Positions 15,296-23,356 of a stretch of DNA of 64,000 nucleotides are shown here, piece after piece. The stretch spans positions 1,118,001 through 1,182,000 of the forward strand of contig JAHBXF010000002.1 of assembly GCA_019636615.1 (NCBI GenBank), in the 5' to 3' direction. Both the position numbers and the translations under genes were made by a program. The notes under the pieces were generated by a model, which was not told the DNA's origin, did no database searches, and saw nothing but the letters and a program-made list of their open reading frames with translations. Source of the stretch: Phycisphaeraceae bacterium (lineage in GTDB: Bacteria; Planctomycetota; Phycisphaerae; Phycisphaerales; UBA1924). Position 1 is the stretch's first letter; each line of letters opens with the position of its first letter.

Positions 15296-18200
15296 TCAGG
15301 CTGGCTTCCGCGCTGGCGCACCGGCCCCGGCCATAAGCCCAAGACGCTTGCGCAGAATCGCCAGCAGCGTATCGGCCTCCAGGCTCTGCGCTGTCAGCCT
15401 GAGGTAGACCTCGGACAGTTTGCCCGGCCCCTTCGGCGGCAGCACGCGCACCGCATCATCCTTCATCCCGGCCATGAGGGCCCCCGCCACACGCTCTGGC
15501 TCCTTGGCCATGAAGATCACGTCCCGCTCACGCAGCGTGCACGTGCGCACACCGTGCGCCGCCAAGGCCACCCTGATCTGCGCCAGGTCAAAGAGCCGCT
15601 CGACCGGCCTGGGCGGCTGCCCATACGCCTCCCGCAGATCCTCGTGCAGCCGTGTCACTTCCTCATGACTGCGCGCCACCGCCAACCGGCGGTACGCCTC
15701 CAACCGCCGCTGTTCGCTGGGGATATACGCCGCGGGGATCATCCCCCCCACGCCGATCTCGATGCTCGTCTCCGCCGGGGCGGGCGGCGGCTCATCGTTC
15801 TGAAGCGTCTGCACGGCACGCTCGAGCAACTGGCAGTACATTTCATACCCCACCGCCGCGATGTGGCCCGACTGCTCGGGCCCAAGAATGTTCCCCGCCC
15901 CGCGAATCTCGAGATCGCGCATCGCGATCTTGAACCCCGCCCCCAGCATCGAAAACTGCTCCAGCGCTTTGAGCCGTTTCTGCGCGACCTCCTTGATCGT
16001 CCGGTCGGCCGGCAGCAGCAGATAGCAGTACGCCCGGTGCTTGCTCCGCCCCACCCGCCCCCGCAACTGGTGCAGGTCGGCCAGGCCGAAGCGGTCGGCC
16101 CCGTTGATGATCATGGTGTTCGCCGTCGGGTTGTCGATGCCCGACTCGATGATCGTGGTCGAGACCAGGATGTCCGCCTGCCGCCGCATGAACTTCAGCA
16201 TCACCTCTTCGAGTTCGTGCGGGGGCATCTGCCCGTGCCCGATGACGATCCTGGCCCCCGGCGCCAGCCTCTGCACATCGTCGGCCACGCTGCGGATGTC
16301 GTACACGCGGTTGTGCACAAAGTACACCTGCCCCTCTCGCGCCAGTTCACGCCTGATGGCCTGCTCAATCCGCCGCTCGTTGTACGGGATCACCTCCGTC
16401 ACGATCGCCCGCCGATCGAGCGGCGCTGTCGTCAGGCTCGATATGTCGCGAATCCCGATCATCGCCATGTGCAGCGTCCGCGGGATGGGGGTCGCGCTCA
16501 GCGTGAGCACGTCAACCGTCAGCCGCAGCCTCAGCAGCGACTCTTTGTGCTCCACGCCGAACCGCTGCTCCTCGTCGATGATCACCAGCCCGAGGTCTGC
16601 AAAGTGAACATCCTGGCTCAGTATCCGGTGCGTGCCGATCAACACGTCCACCCGCCCCCGGCGCACCTCTTCCAGTATCTCCTTCGCTTCTTTGTCGCTC
16701 TTAAAACGCGAGAGCGACGCGATCTTGAAGGGGTACCCCGCGAACCGCGACGCGAACGTCCGCTCGTGCTGCTCGGCCAGCACCGTGGTCGGCACCAGCA
16801 CCGCCACCTGCTTGCCGAACTCGCACGCCTTGAAGGCCGCACGAATCGCCAACTCCGTCTTGCCAAAGCCCACGTCCCCGCACACCAGCCGGTCCATCGG
16901 GCGGGCCCGCTCCATGTCCCGCTTGATCTCCGCCAGCGACGCCAACTGGTCCTGCGTTTCTTCGTACGGGAACTCCGCCTCGAACTCCTTCTGCCACGCC
17001 GTGTCCGCGCTGTAGCGGATGCCCGGCATGTGCTCGCGCGCCGCACGCACGCGCAGCAACTCGGCCGCCAGGTCGCGCACCGACTCTGCCGCGCGCTGTT
17101 TCTGGCTCAGCCACTTCTGCCCGCCGATGGTCGAAAGGGGTGGCTTGCCCGCAAAGCCGCCCACATACTTGCTCACCCGGTCAATCTGCGTCGCCGGCAC
17201 GTGCAACTTCGTGCGGCCCGCAAACTCCAGTGTGAGATATTCCTCTGGCTCCACCGCCGCCCGCGCAGCACCCGCCTGCTTCACGCCCGGCACCTCGCGA
17301 GGCTTCATCGGCCCCAGCGACAGAAACCTCGCGATCCCGTGGTCGGCGTGCACCACGTAATCGCCAACCTGAAAATCCAGAAACCCGTCGGTCGCACGCC
17401 CACCGCGCAGCCTCGCAGCACGCCGGCGCACCGCGAACCGCCCCACCAACTCGTGATAGGGCACCAGCGCCACACGCGACGACTCTTCGTCGCCCGTGCG
17501 CCACGTAAACCCGCGGTGCAGGTAATACAGCGCCCGCTCCACCCTCCCCGTGCACCCGGCCTGCTCGACCAACTCTCCCAGCCGCTGCAACTCACCCTCG
17601 TTCTGGCAGCACACCACCACCCGCTCGCCGTGCGCCCCTTCCGACAGTTCCTTCAGCGCCTCGCACGCATCTCGCGCCAGCACCGGCAACTGCCCCCCGT
17701 CAAGATCAAACCGCCCCTCAGACGAGGTCGCCCCGGCCGAAAACTGGTTCAACTCCGCCACGGCGTGAAACCGTGTCTCGACCAGCCTCAGCACCGCCGG
17801 CGGGCCGACAACCCCGCGCCCGTCCGACACCCGTTCAAAGTACCCGCGCCCCTGCTCCACAACCTCCATCGTCTCCGCGATCAGCGCCAGCGCTCCGCGA
17901 GGCACCAACTCCAGAAAGTTCACCCCCGCGTCATCCGCCAGCGCTTTGGCCGTCTCCGCCGCGTACAGATCCACCCGCTTCACCACCCGATCCGCACGCA
18001 TCGAGCCGGGGTCAAACTCGCTGATCCGGTCGATCGTGTCCCCGAAGAAGTCCAGCCGCACCGGCGACCCCACCGAGTGTTCGCTCTCCAGCGACGTTGC
18101 CTGACCCACGCCGGGCGGAAAGATGTCCATGATCCCGCCGCGCAGCGCAAACTCACCCGGCTCTTCAACCGCCTCAACCCGCTGATACCCCGCCTCTGTC

Positions 18201-18673
18201 AGCCATCGGGCCAGTTCCCCCGGCTGCACGTTCTCATCCGCGCACAGCGTGCGCGCCAACCTCCCCAGCCGCGACGGGGCGGGCACCAACTGCATCAGCC
18301 CCTGTATCGGCGCCACGATCACCAGCGGGGCTACCAGCGGCTCGCCCATCGCACGCACCACCGCCAGCCGCTGCGCCAGCAGTTCAACGCTCACGTGGCT
18401 CTCGCCCGGCAGCGTTTCCAGCGCGGGCAGCACCAGGGCGCGCACGCCGGCCCCCGCCAGTTCATCCGCGGCCTCATCCGCATCATCAATGTGCGCCGCC
18501 ACAAGCACCACCGGCCGCCCGGCCAGGCGCGATACCGCCCCTGCGGTCAGTGTCGCCGCGCTCCCCCCCACCCCGCTGGCCACCGCACGCCCCCCCGCCG
18601 CCAGCGCGCGCGCAAGCCCAACCACGCCCGGGTGGCTGGCGACAAGCCCAACGGGATCAAACCCAGCATGCAT
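15296..18673 (-). CDS. mfd: Transcription-repair coupling factor Mfd
   Basis: 1,125-residue ATP-dependent translocase that dislodges stalled RNA polymerase and recruits UvrA. Order of domains: UvrB-like N-terminal module (GVRALVLPALETLPGESHVS, EPGEFALRGGIMDIFPPG), RNA-polymerase-interacting domain around YVVHADHGIARFLSL, then RecG-like helicase lobes with Walker A near residue 598 (GDVGFGKTEL), DEEQ box near 698 (IDEEQRFGVEHKE), and motif III SATPIPRTLHMAM. The second lobe has DNPTANTMIINGADRFGLAD and QLRGRVGRSKHRAYCYLL, followed by the C-terminal UvrA-masking domain. The ATG at 18673 is preferred to an upstream frame start because the N-terminus then matches the family and TAAACT lies 7 bases ahead. 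Divergent from the RibBA-like gene over 107 bases. Confidence 0.97.
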   Translation of the reverse strand: MHAGFDPVGLVASHPGVVGLARALAAGGRAVASGVGGSAATLTAGAVSRLAGRPVVLVAAHIDDADEAADELAGAGVRALVLPALETLPGESHVSVELLAQRLAVVRAMGEPLVAPLVIVAPIQGLMQLVPAPSRLGRLARTLCADENVQPGELARWLTEAGYQRVEAVEEPGEFALRGGIMDIFPPGVGQATSLESEHSVGSPVRLDFFGDTIDRISEFDPGSMRADRVVKRVDLYAAETAKALADDAGVNFLELVPRGALALIAETMEVVEQGRGYFERVSDGRGVVGPPAVLRLVETRFHAVAELNQFSAGATSSEGRFDLDGGQLPVLARDACEALKELSEGAHGERVVVCCQNEGELQRLGELVEQAGCTGRVERALYYLHRGFTWRTGDEESSRVALVPYHELVGRFAVRRRAARLRGGRATDGFLDFQVGDYVVHADHGIARFLSLGPMKPREVPGVKQAGAARAAVEPEEYLTLEFAGRTKLHVPATQIDRVSKYVGGFAGKPPLSTIGGQKWLSQKQRAAESVRDLAAELLRVRAAREHMPGIRYSADTAWQKEFEAEFPYEETQDQLASLAEIKRDMERARPMDRLVCGDVGFGKTELAIRAAFKACEFGKQVAVLVPTTVLAEQHERTFASRFAGYPFKIASLSRFKSDKEAKEILEEVRRGRVDVLIGTHRILSQDVHFADLGLVIIDEEQRFGVEHKESLLRLRLTVDVLTLSATPIPRTLHMAMIGIRDISSLTTAPLDRRAIVTEVIPYNERRIEQAIRRELAREGQVYFVHNRVYDIRSVADDVQRLAPGARIVIGHGQMPPHELEEVMLKFMRRQADILVSTTIIESGIDNPTANTMIINGADRFGLADLHQLRGRVGRSKHRAYCYLLLPADRTIKEVAQKRLKALEQFSMLGAGFKIAMRDLEIRGAGNILGPEQSGHIAAVGYEMYCQLLERAVQTLQNDEPPPAPAETSIEIGVGGMIPAAYIPSEQRRLEAYRRLAVARSHEEVTRLHEDLREAYGQPPRPVERLFDLAQIRVALAAHGVRTCTLRERDVIFMAKEPERVAGALMAGMKDDAVRVLPPKGPGKLSEVYLRLTAQSLEADTLLAILRKRLGLMAGAGAPARKPA

Positions 18674-18680
18674 TCGACAC

Positions 18681-18686
18681 AGTTTA
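18681..18686 (-). promoter_or_regulatory. Putative -10 element of leaderless mfd
   Basis: TAAACT on the minus strand, 7 bases before the mfd ATG, without a Shine-Dalgarno. The 107-base mfd/ribBA gap therefore carries back-to-back start-proximal hexamers. Confidence 0.45.
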
Positions 18687-18768
18687 TCCGCGATGCCCAC
18701 CCACACCGCCCCCGGGCTTCCTTCCGTCCACCCTGTTCCAGCCCCGCACCCGCCCCACCCCGGCCCGG

Positions 18769-18774
18769 TACCCT
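18769..18774 (+). promoter_or_regulatory. Putative -10 element of leaderless ribBA-like gene
   Basis: TACCCT followed by CACCCC and the GTG start at 18781. No Shine-Dalgarno. Its position helps fix the GTG as the start. Confidence 0.5.
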
Positions 18775-18780
18775 CACCCC

Positions 18781-20031
18781 GTGCCCTTCTCATCCATCCC
18801 CGAAATCCTCGACGAACTGCGCCAAGGCCGAATGGTCGTCCTCACCGACGATGAACACCGCGAGAACGAGGGAGACCTCGTCCTGCCCGCCCAGTGGGCC
18901 ACACCCGCGGCCATCACATTCATGCTGCGCGAAGCCAAGGGCTACCTCTGCGTCTCCATGACCGAGGCCGACTGCGACCGTCTCAACCTCGCCCCACAGG
19001 CGGCCGTCAACACCTCCAAGCGGGGCACCGCCTTCACCGTCTCTGTCGACGGCCACCCGCGCCACGGCTTCACCACTGGTGTCTCGGCGCACGAACGCGC
19101 CCGATGCATCCAGATGATGATCGACCACACGCACAGCGCCGACGACTTCGTGCGGCCCGGCCACGTCAACCCCCTTCGCGCCCGCGACGGCGGCGTGCTC
19201 GTGCGCACCGGTCAGACCGAAGGCTCGGTCGACCTCTGCCGCCTCGCCGGCCTCTACCCCGCCGCGCTCATCATCGAGATCATGCGCGACGACGGCGAAA
19301 TGGCCCGCGTGCCAGACCTCGAAGTCTTCTGCCGCCAGCACGACCTGAAAATGTGCTCGGTCGCGCAGATCATCGAGCACCGCCTCCGCGGCGAAAGCCT
19401 GGTGCAACGCACCCCGCCCGCCGCCGGACGCCTCCTCCGTACCCGCTACGGCATTTTCCGCGCCATCACCTTCCGGAGCATGGTCGATCCCCTCCCACAC
19501 CTTGTTCTGGCCGCGGGCGATGTCGGCACCCTTACCCCGGACGGAGCACCCACGGTGCTCGATACCCCCACGCTGGTCCGCATGCACCGCCGCCACCTGC
19601 TGGGCGATGTCTTCGGCGACCTTGACGCCTCGGCCGACGGCCCGACCTGCGACATCCTCCACGAGTCCATGCGCATGATCACCGCCCGGGGCCAGGGCGC
19701 CATCGTCTACCTGCGCACCGCCGGCAACGCCGCGCGAGACGAGTCAGAGACCGAGGCCGACCTCGAGGGCCGCCTGCAAACGCTGCACGTCGGCCAGCAC
19801 GCGCCGGGCGACGACGACCCCAACCTCACCTCTCCGGGGGGGATCGGTGCCTCGGCCATACCTATGGCCCAGCGCGAGTTCGGCATCGGGGTTCAGATCC
19901 TCCGCGCCCTGGGCATCCGCCGCGCGCAACTCATCACGAACCAGAAGCACGACCTGCCCAACCTTGACGCCTTCGGCGTGCAGATCGTCGGGCGAGTCTC
20001 CCCGGGCCACGGGGAAGCAGCCGCAACCTGA
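18781..20031 (+). CDS. ribBA: RibBA-like protein: DHBP synthase domain with degenerate GTP cyclohydrolase II domain
   Basis: 416-residue fusion resembling riboflavin enzymes RibB (3,4-dihydroxy-2-butanone 4-phosphate synthase) and RibA (GTP cyclohydrolase II). The RibB half, residues 1-205, keeps DDEHRENEGDLV, GTAFTVSVDGHPRHGFTTG and PGHVNPLRARDGGVL, but the metal-ligand block usually HTEA reads Q145-T-E-G. The RibA half keeps the fold signature LLGDVFGDL, yet the three zinc cysteines align with H272, A283 and A285, and the catalytic QEGRGIGL loop is replaced by TAGNAARD. The C-terminal GIGVQILRALGIRRAQLITN is conserved. So cyclohydrolase activity is probably absent and RibB activity is uncertain. 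The GTG start gives the standard N-terminus. Whether a canonical copy exists elsewhere in the genome cannot be seen here. Confidence 0.85.
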   Translation: MPFSSIPEILDELRQGRMVVLTDDEHRENEGDLVLPAQWATPAAITFMLREAKGYLCVSMTEADCDRLNLAPQAAVNTSKRGTAFTVSVDGHPRHGFTTGVSAHERARCIQMMIDHTHSADDFVRPGHVNPLRARDGGVLVRTGQTEGSVDLCRLAGLYPAALIIEIMRDDGEMARVPDLEVFCRQHDLKMCSVAQIIEHRLRGESLVQRTPPAAGRLLRTRYGIFRAITFRSMVDPLPHLVLAAGDVGTLTPDGAPTVLDTPTLVRMHRRHLLGDVFGDLDASADGPTCDILHESMRMITARGQGAIVYLRTAGNAARDESETEADLEGRLQTLHVGQHAPGDDDPNLTSPGGIGASAIPMAQREFGIGVQILRALGIRRAQLITNQKHDLPNLDAFGVQIVGRVSPGHGEAAAT

Positions 20032-20239
20032 CCCACAGACAGGCGGTGCCCGTGCACCGCCGATCACCTTGTGCGGGCAGAGCGCGCGCAAATTGGGCGT
20101 GAATGCCCCCCCGAATTCAATACACCCCGTCACCGCGTTCGATGCACTCAGCATCACGCCGCGGAGTGTGGTGGACGCGTGTTTCAACCCGCTCGGGGTG
20201 TCCACGCCGCAGCGACAGCACGAGCACGGAGATTCACGA

Positions 20240-21109
20240 ATGAAGAAGATCAGCCTCACGTTTGTTTGCGCCCTCGCCGCCACCGCAGGCCTTGCCCTCG
20301 CCCAGTCGGGCGGTCAGCCCCTCAACGGCAACACCGGCACCAACACCAAGAACGACACGACCGTCCGCATCGCGCCCAAGAACACCGGCGGTCAGGTGCA
20401 GCGCAACCCCAACGGCAAGCGCGTCTCCCTCGCCAAGCGCAACCTCAACGCCGGCGGCACCACGTCCCCCCTCGCCATCAACCCCGACAACCCCAGCGCC
20501 CCCTGGCTCAAGGCCCACCAGCCCCGCATCGAGCAGGTCGAACTGAGCAAACTCTTCGTCGGCGAGTGGAACGCCACCGCGACCACCTGGAACACCCCCG
20601 GTTCCTCGCCCGTCACCACCAACGGCATCGCCACCTTCTACCCCACGATGAACGGCCGCTTCGTCGCCTCAGACTTCGAAGGCACCCTGCGTCAGCGCCC
20701 CTTCCGCTCCACCGGCTTCTTCGGCTTCAACAACGCTGAGAACCGCTACGAGAGCGTCTGGGTTGACAGCGACAACAGCGGCGTGCAGTTCTTCACCGGT
20801 TCGCGCACCGACTCCAACACCTTCACCTGGAACACCACCACCACCGACCCCGTGAGCGGCCAGCGCAAGACCATCCGCGCTGTCACCACCCTCAACGGCC
20901 GCGACCGCATCACCCACACCGTCTTTGAAACCCTCTCGGGCGGCAAAGAGTTCAAGGCCCTCGAAATCGCCTACTCCCGCACCGGCCCCGGCGGCCCCGG
21001 CGGCTTCCCCGCCGACAACCGCGCCGCCCAGACCAAGTCCGGCAGCGCCACCAAGACCACCGGCGTCAACACCAACTCCACAGGTGTTGAAACCACCGGC
21101 AACAAATAA
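20240..21109 (+). CDS. Exported DUF1579-domain protein
   Basis: 289-residue protein with a signal peptide (KKISLTFVCALAATAGLALA, cleavage near AQS). Residues ~20-90 are a low-complexity N/T/G/K-rich linker. Residues ~105-260 match the DUF1579 pattern of short beta strands: LFVGEWNATATTWNTPG, FYPTMNGRFVASDFEG, FRSTGFFGFNNAENRYESVW and DRITHTVFE. The family has no established function. The C-terminal ~30 residues are again low complexity (GPGGPGGF, TKTTGVNTNSTG). GGAG lies 8 bases before the ATG, and the product starts with MKK as expected for export. A strong hairpin terminator follows 51 bases after the stop. Confidence 0.82.
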   Translation: MKKISLTFVCALAATAGLALAQSGGQPLNGNTGTNTKNDTTVRIAPKNTGGQVQRNPNGKRVSLAKRNLNAGGTTSPLAINPDNPSAPWLKAHQPRIEQVELSKLFVGEWNATATTWNTPGSSPVTTNGIATFYPTMNGRFVASDFEGTLRQRPFRSTGFFGFNNAENRYESVWVDSDNSGVQFFTGSRTDSNTFTWNTTTTDPVSGQRKTIRAVTTLNGRDRITHTVFETLSGGKEFKALEIAYSRTGPGGPGGFPADNRAAQTKSGSATKTTGVNTNSTGVETTGNK

Positions 21110-21160
21110 GCCGCATCACACAGACGCCGCACGGTCGCGGCGTTGAAGCGTCTGAAATGC

Positions 21161-21197
21161 GAACGCGGGGCCAGGACGGCCCCGCGTTCTGCTTTTT
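21161..21197 (+). terminator. Rho-independent terminator of the DUF1579 gene
   Basis: A perfect 12-base-pair stem (GAACGCGGGGCC / GGCCCCGCGTTC, positions 21161-21172 and 21178-21189, loop of 5) is followed by TGCTTTTT. The T-run is on the plus side only, so it serves the upstream plus-strand gene. Confidence 0.85.
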
Positions 21198-21219
21198 CTC
21201 CGCGCAACGCACGTGCGGT

Positions 21220-21870
21220 TCAGCGGCGACGGCGAGTCGCTGCGAGCCCGGCGAATGCCACCACCACAGCCGTGCCCGGTGTGGGCACCAGGCCGAACGT
21301 GAACCCGGCCCAGTTCTCTCCGTTGGTCACCGTCCATGTCAACGTGGAGAATGTGCCCACAAACTGAATGACGCCGTTCCCCTCCACACCCGTGAGCACA
21401 TTCGAGGTGGTGTTGGCCAAAGTGCCGGGCCCGCCGAAGTACCCCGGCCCGAACGACAACACCGTAAACGGTTGATTGAAGTTCCACTGGGTGCTCTGAG
21501 ATGATGAGCCAAGGCTCACGACTGCCATCAGTGGGTTGGTAACAGGCGGCGAAAACGCTATCGAGTGCGTCACGGGCCACGCCGAGACAGCGACCATATC
21601 GCTCGTCGCCGGCGCGTTTGACACACCCGGACTCAGGTACGGCGCCGTCGGAACCCAATAGTTGATCCCCTGCCCCAGGTCAACGAACTCCGCGCCACCA
21701 TTGTAATGCACGCCAACGTTCCAGGCTCCGCCGATCTGCCCCACTGCCACAGACGACGGGTAATCGCGCGTCGCGGCGTACCAGTCTGTCCACTCGACGA
21801 CCGCCGCGGAAGCCGGAACAACTCCCGCACCCAGCAGCAGCATCGACACCACTGCAGCACGTCTCTTCAT
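21220..21870 (-). CDS. PEP-CTERM-type sorted exported protein
   Basis: 216-residue secreted protein with signal peptide (KRRAAVVSMLLLGAGVVPAS) and a C-terminal sorting tail: PTPGTA at about residues 195-200, a short hydrophobic stretch (VVVAFAGLAA) and terminal TRRRR. This tripartite tail is the planctomycete variant of PEP-CTERM, recognised by exosortase-type enzymes; none is in the window. The mature part is a beta-rich domain of ~170 residues, unrecognised, with W/Y/N-rich segments. AAGGAGAGAG directly precedes the ATG and a TTGACA-N16-TAGGAT promoter lies upstream. Divergent from the phytase/esterase-like gene. Confidence 0.85.
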   Translation of the reverse strand: MKRRAAVVSMLLLGAGVVPASAAVVEWTDWYAATRDYPSSVAVGQIGGAWNVGVHYNGGAEFVDLGQGINYWVPTAPYLSPGVSNAPATSDMVAVSAWPVTHSIAFSPPVTNPLMAVVSLGSSSQSTQWNFNQPFTVLSFGPGYFGGPGTLANTTSNVLTGVEGNGVIQFVGTFSTLTWTVTNGENWAGFTFGLVPTPGTAVVVAFAGLAATRRRR

Positions 21871-21910
21871 GACTCTCTCCTTGCGTTGGCCTGCTTCAGG
21901 CTTCACATCC

Positions 21911-21938
21911 ATCCTACACCATTCCGCGATTCTGTCAA
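21911..21938 (-). promoter_or_regulatory. Sigma-70-type promoter of the PEP-CTERM gene
   Basis: On the minus strand a perfect -35 box TTGACA (21938-21933) is followed by 16 bases and TAGGAT (21916-21911). Transcription would start near 21904, leaving a ~34-base leader with the AAGGAGAG ribosome site. Confidence 0.6.
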
Positions 21939-22062
21939 CCGAACATCTTTCCCAGCCTGCCGGAACACTGCTCGACCCGGCAACACCCGCACACGCCGAC
22001 CTGTTATGAGACTTTCACGTCATCTCGGTTGACCCCGCAAAACGGTCGGGCCACGATTCGCC

Positions 22063-23310
22063 ATGGCATGTCAACTCCGCCCCGTTCTCGCGATCACCCT
22101 GTGCCTCGCTGCTGGCCCTTGCCTTTCCCAATCGCCCACGCCCGGCGTCACGTTCCTCGGTGCCGCTTCGGTCCCCGCCGATGCACGCGATCGCTCAGGC
22201 CTCACCGAAGATGTTCTGCCCGGCGTGCCCCATGACCGCCTGGGAAGTTTCGGCTCCGGCATCGACTGGACTGGCCACAGCGACATCTATGTCGCCATCA
22301 ACGACCGCGGCCCGTCCGACGGCGCCGCCGAGTATCGCTGCCGGGCTCAACTCTTCCGCATCGTGTACGCCCCCGAGAACAAGGCCCCCATCACCGCCGA
22401 ACTTCTCAGAACTGTCATGCTGGTCCTTCCCAGCGGCGAACCCTTCGTCGGCGCTCTGACCGCGCTCGACCACCACTCAGGCACGGGCCTTCCACGAAGG
22501 CTCGACCCCGAGTCCATCCGTGTTCGATCCGACGGTTCCTGGATGATCACCGAGGAGTACGGCCCTTGGGTTGACATCTTCGAACCCACCGGCCACCACC
22601 GCGAGCGCCTCAAGACGCCCGCGCCGTACCTTGCGGCGATCCATACCGCCAACCCGGAAGACGAAGTCCCTCCTCGCGCTGTCACCGGCCGACAGGCCAA
22701 CCGCGGCCTTGAAAGCCTCTCGCTTCTGCCCGGCCGCGACGATGCCTGGTTCGCTTTCCCCCAGAGCCCACTGATCCAGGACGGAGCCCTCAACTCAAAG
22801 CACAAGCGCACGGGCGTCGATATGCGCGTGTGGAAGCACGACGCCGGCGCCGACACGCAGTATGTCTACCGCCTCGACGACGCATCATTCGGCGTGAACG
22901 AAGTTCTCTCGATCGATGAGCACCGGCTCCTCGTCCTCGAACGTGACGGCTCCAGGGCCGCGTTCCGCCGCATCTACATCGCCGACTTTTCCAGCGCGAC
23001 CGAAGTCTCGGCTTTCTCCCGCCTCACCCAGGCCCCACCGTTCACCCCGGCGGCCAAGCGGCTCTTCATCGACCTCGCCGACCCCGGCTGGAAGATCCCC
23101 GGCCCCATGCCGGAAAAAATCGAGGGCCTGGCCTTCGGGCCCACCCTGCCCAGCGGCGACCGCCTCCTCCTCGTGACCTCCGACAACGACATGCGTGCCG
23201 ACCAGCCCTCTTGGATCTGGGCCTTTGCGGTCAGCCCCGCCGCGCTGGCCCCCGACGCCCCCGAGCCAGACGCCTTCCCGAAAGTGATACCTATCCGCGT
23301 TCAGCCCTGA
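22063..23310 (+). CDS. Exported phytase/esterase-like beta-propeller protein
   Basis: 415-residue protein with a signal peptide (AITLCLAAGPCLS). The body matches the 'esterase-like activity of phytase' family (PF13449): FGSGIDWTGHSDIYVAINDRG, RLDPESIRVRSDGSWMITEEYGPWVDIFEPTG, RQANRGLESLSLLPG and, near the end, PEKIEGLAFGPTLPSGDRLLLVTSDND. These are propeller-blade repeats with acidic turn residues that could bind calcium or phosphate. Activity on phytate is not established for most members, so the substrate is open. No Shine-Dalgarno and no start-proximal hexamer is seen, so the start is chosen from the signal peptide. Confidence 0.8.
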   Translation: MACQLRPVLAITLCLAAGPCLSQSPTPGVTFLGAASVPADARDRSGLTEDVLPGVPHDRLGSFGSGIDWTGHSDIYVAINDRGPSDGAAEYRCRAQLFRIVYAPENKAPITAELLRTVMLVLPSGEPFVGALTALDHHSGTGLPRRLDPESIRVRSDGSWMITEEYGPWVDIFEPTGHHRERLKTPAPYLAAIHTANPEDEVPPRAVTGRQANRGLESLSLLPGRDDAWFAFPQSPLIQDGALNSKHKRTGVDMRVWKHDAGADTQYVYRLDDASFGVNEVLSIDEHRLLVLERDGSRAAFRRIYIADFSSATEVSAFSRLTQAPPFTPAAKRLFIDLADPGWKIPGPMPEKIEGLAFGPTLPSGDRLLLVTSDNDMRADQPSWIWAFAVSPAALAPDAPEPDAFPKVIPIRVQP

Positions 23311-23342
23311 AAAGAACGCCGCCCGGGCTGGGCGCGCCACCA

Positions 23343-23348
23343 TAAACT
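23343..23348 (+). promoter_or_regulatory. Putative -10 element of leaderless OstA/LptC-like gene
   Basis: TAAACT (same hexamer as at mfd) lies 8 bases before the ATG at 23357, and no Shine-Dalgarno is present. Confidence 0.4.
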
Positions 23349-23356
23349 CCACCTGA

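Noticed and set aside
15554..18961. A 1,135-codon open frame antisense to mfd
   Set aside because: Its product is R/H/P/Q-rich without any domain, and mfd on the other strand has every family motif. High GC keeps antisense frames open.
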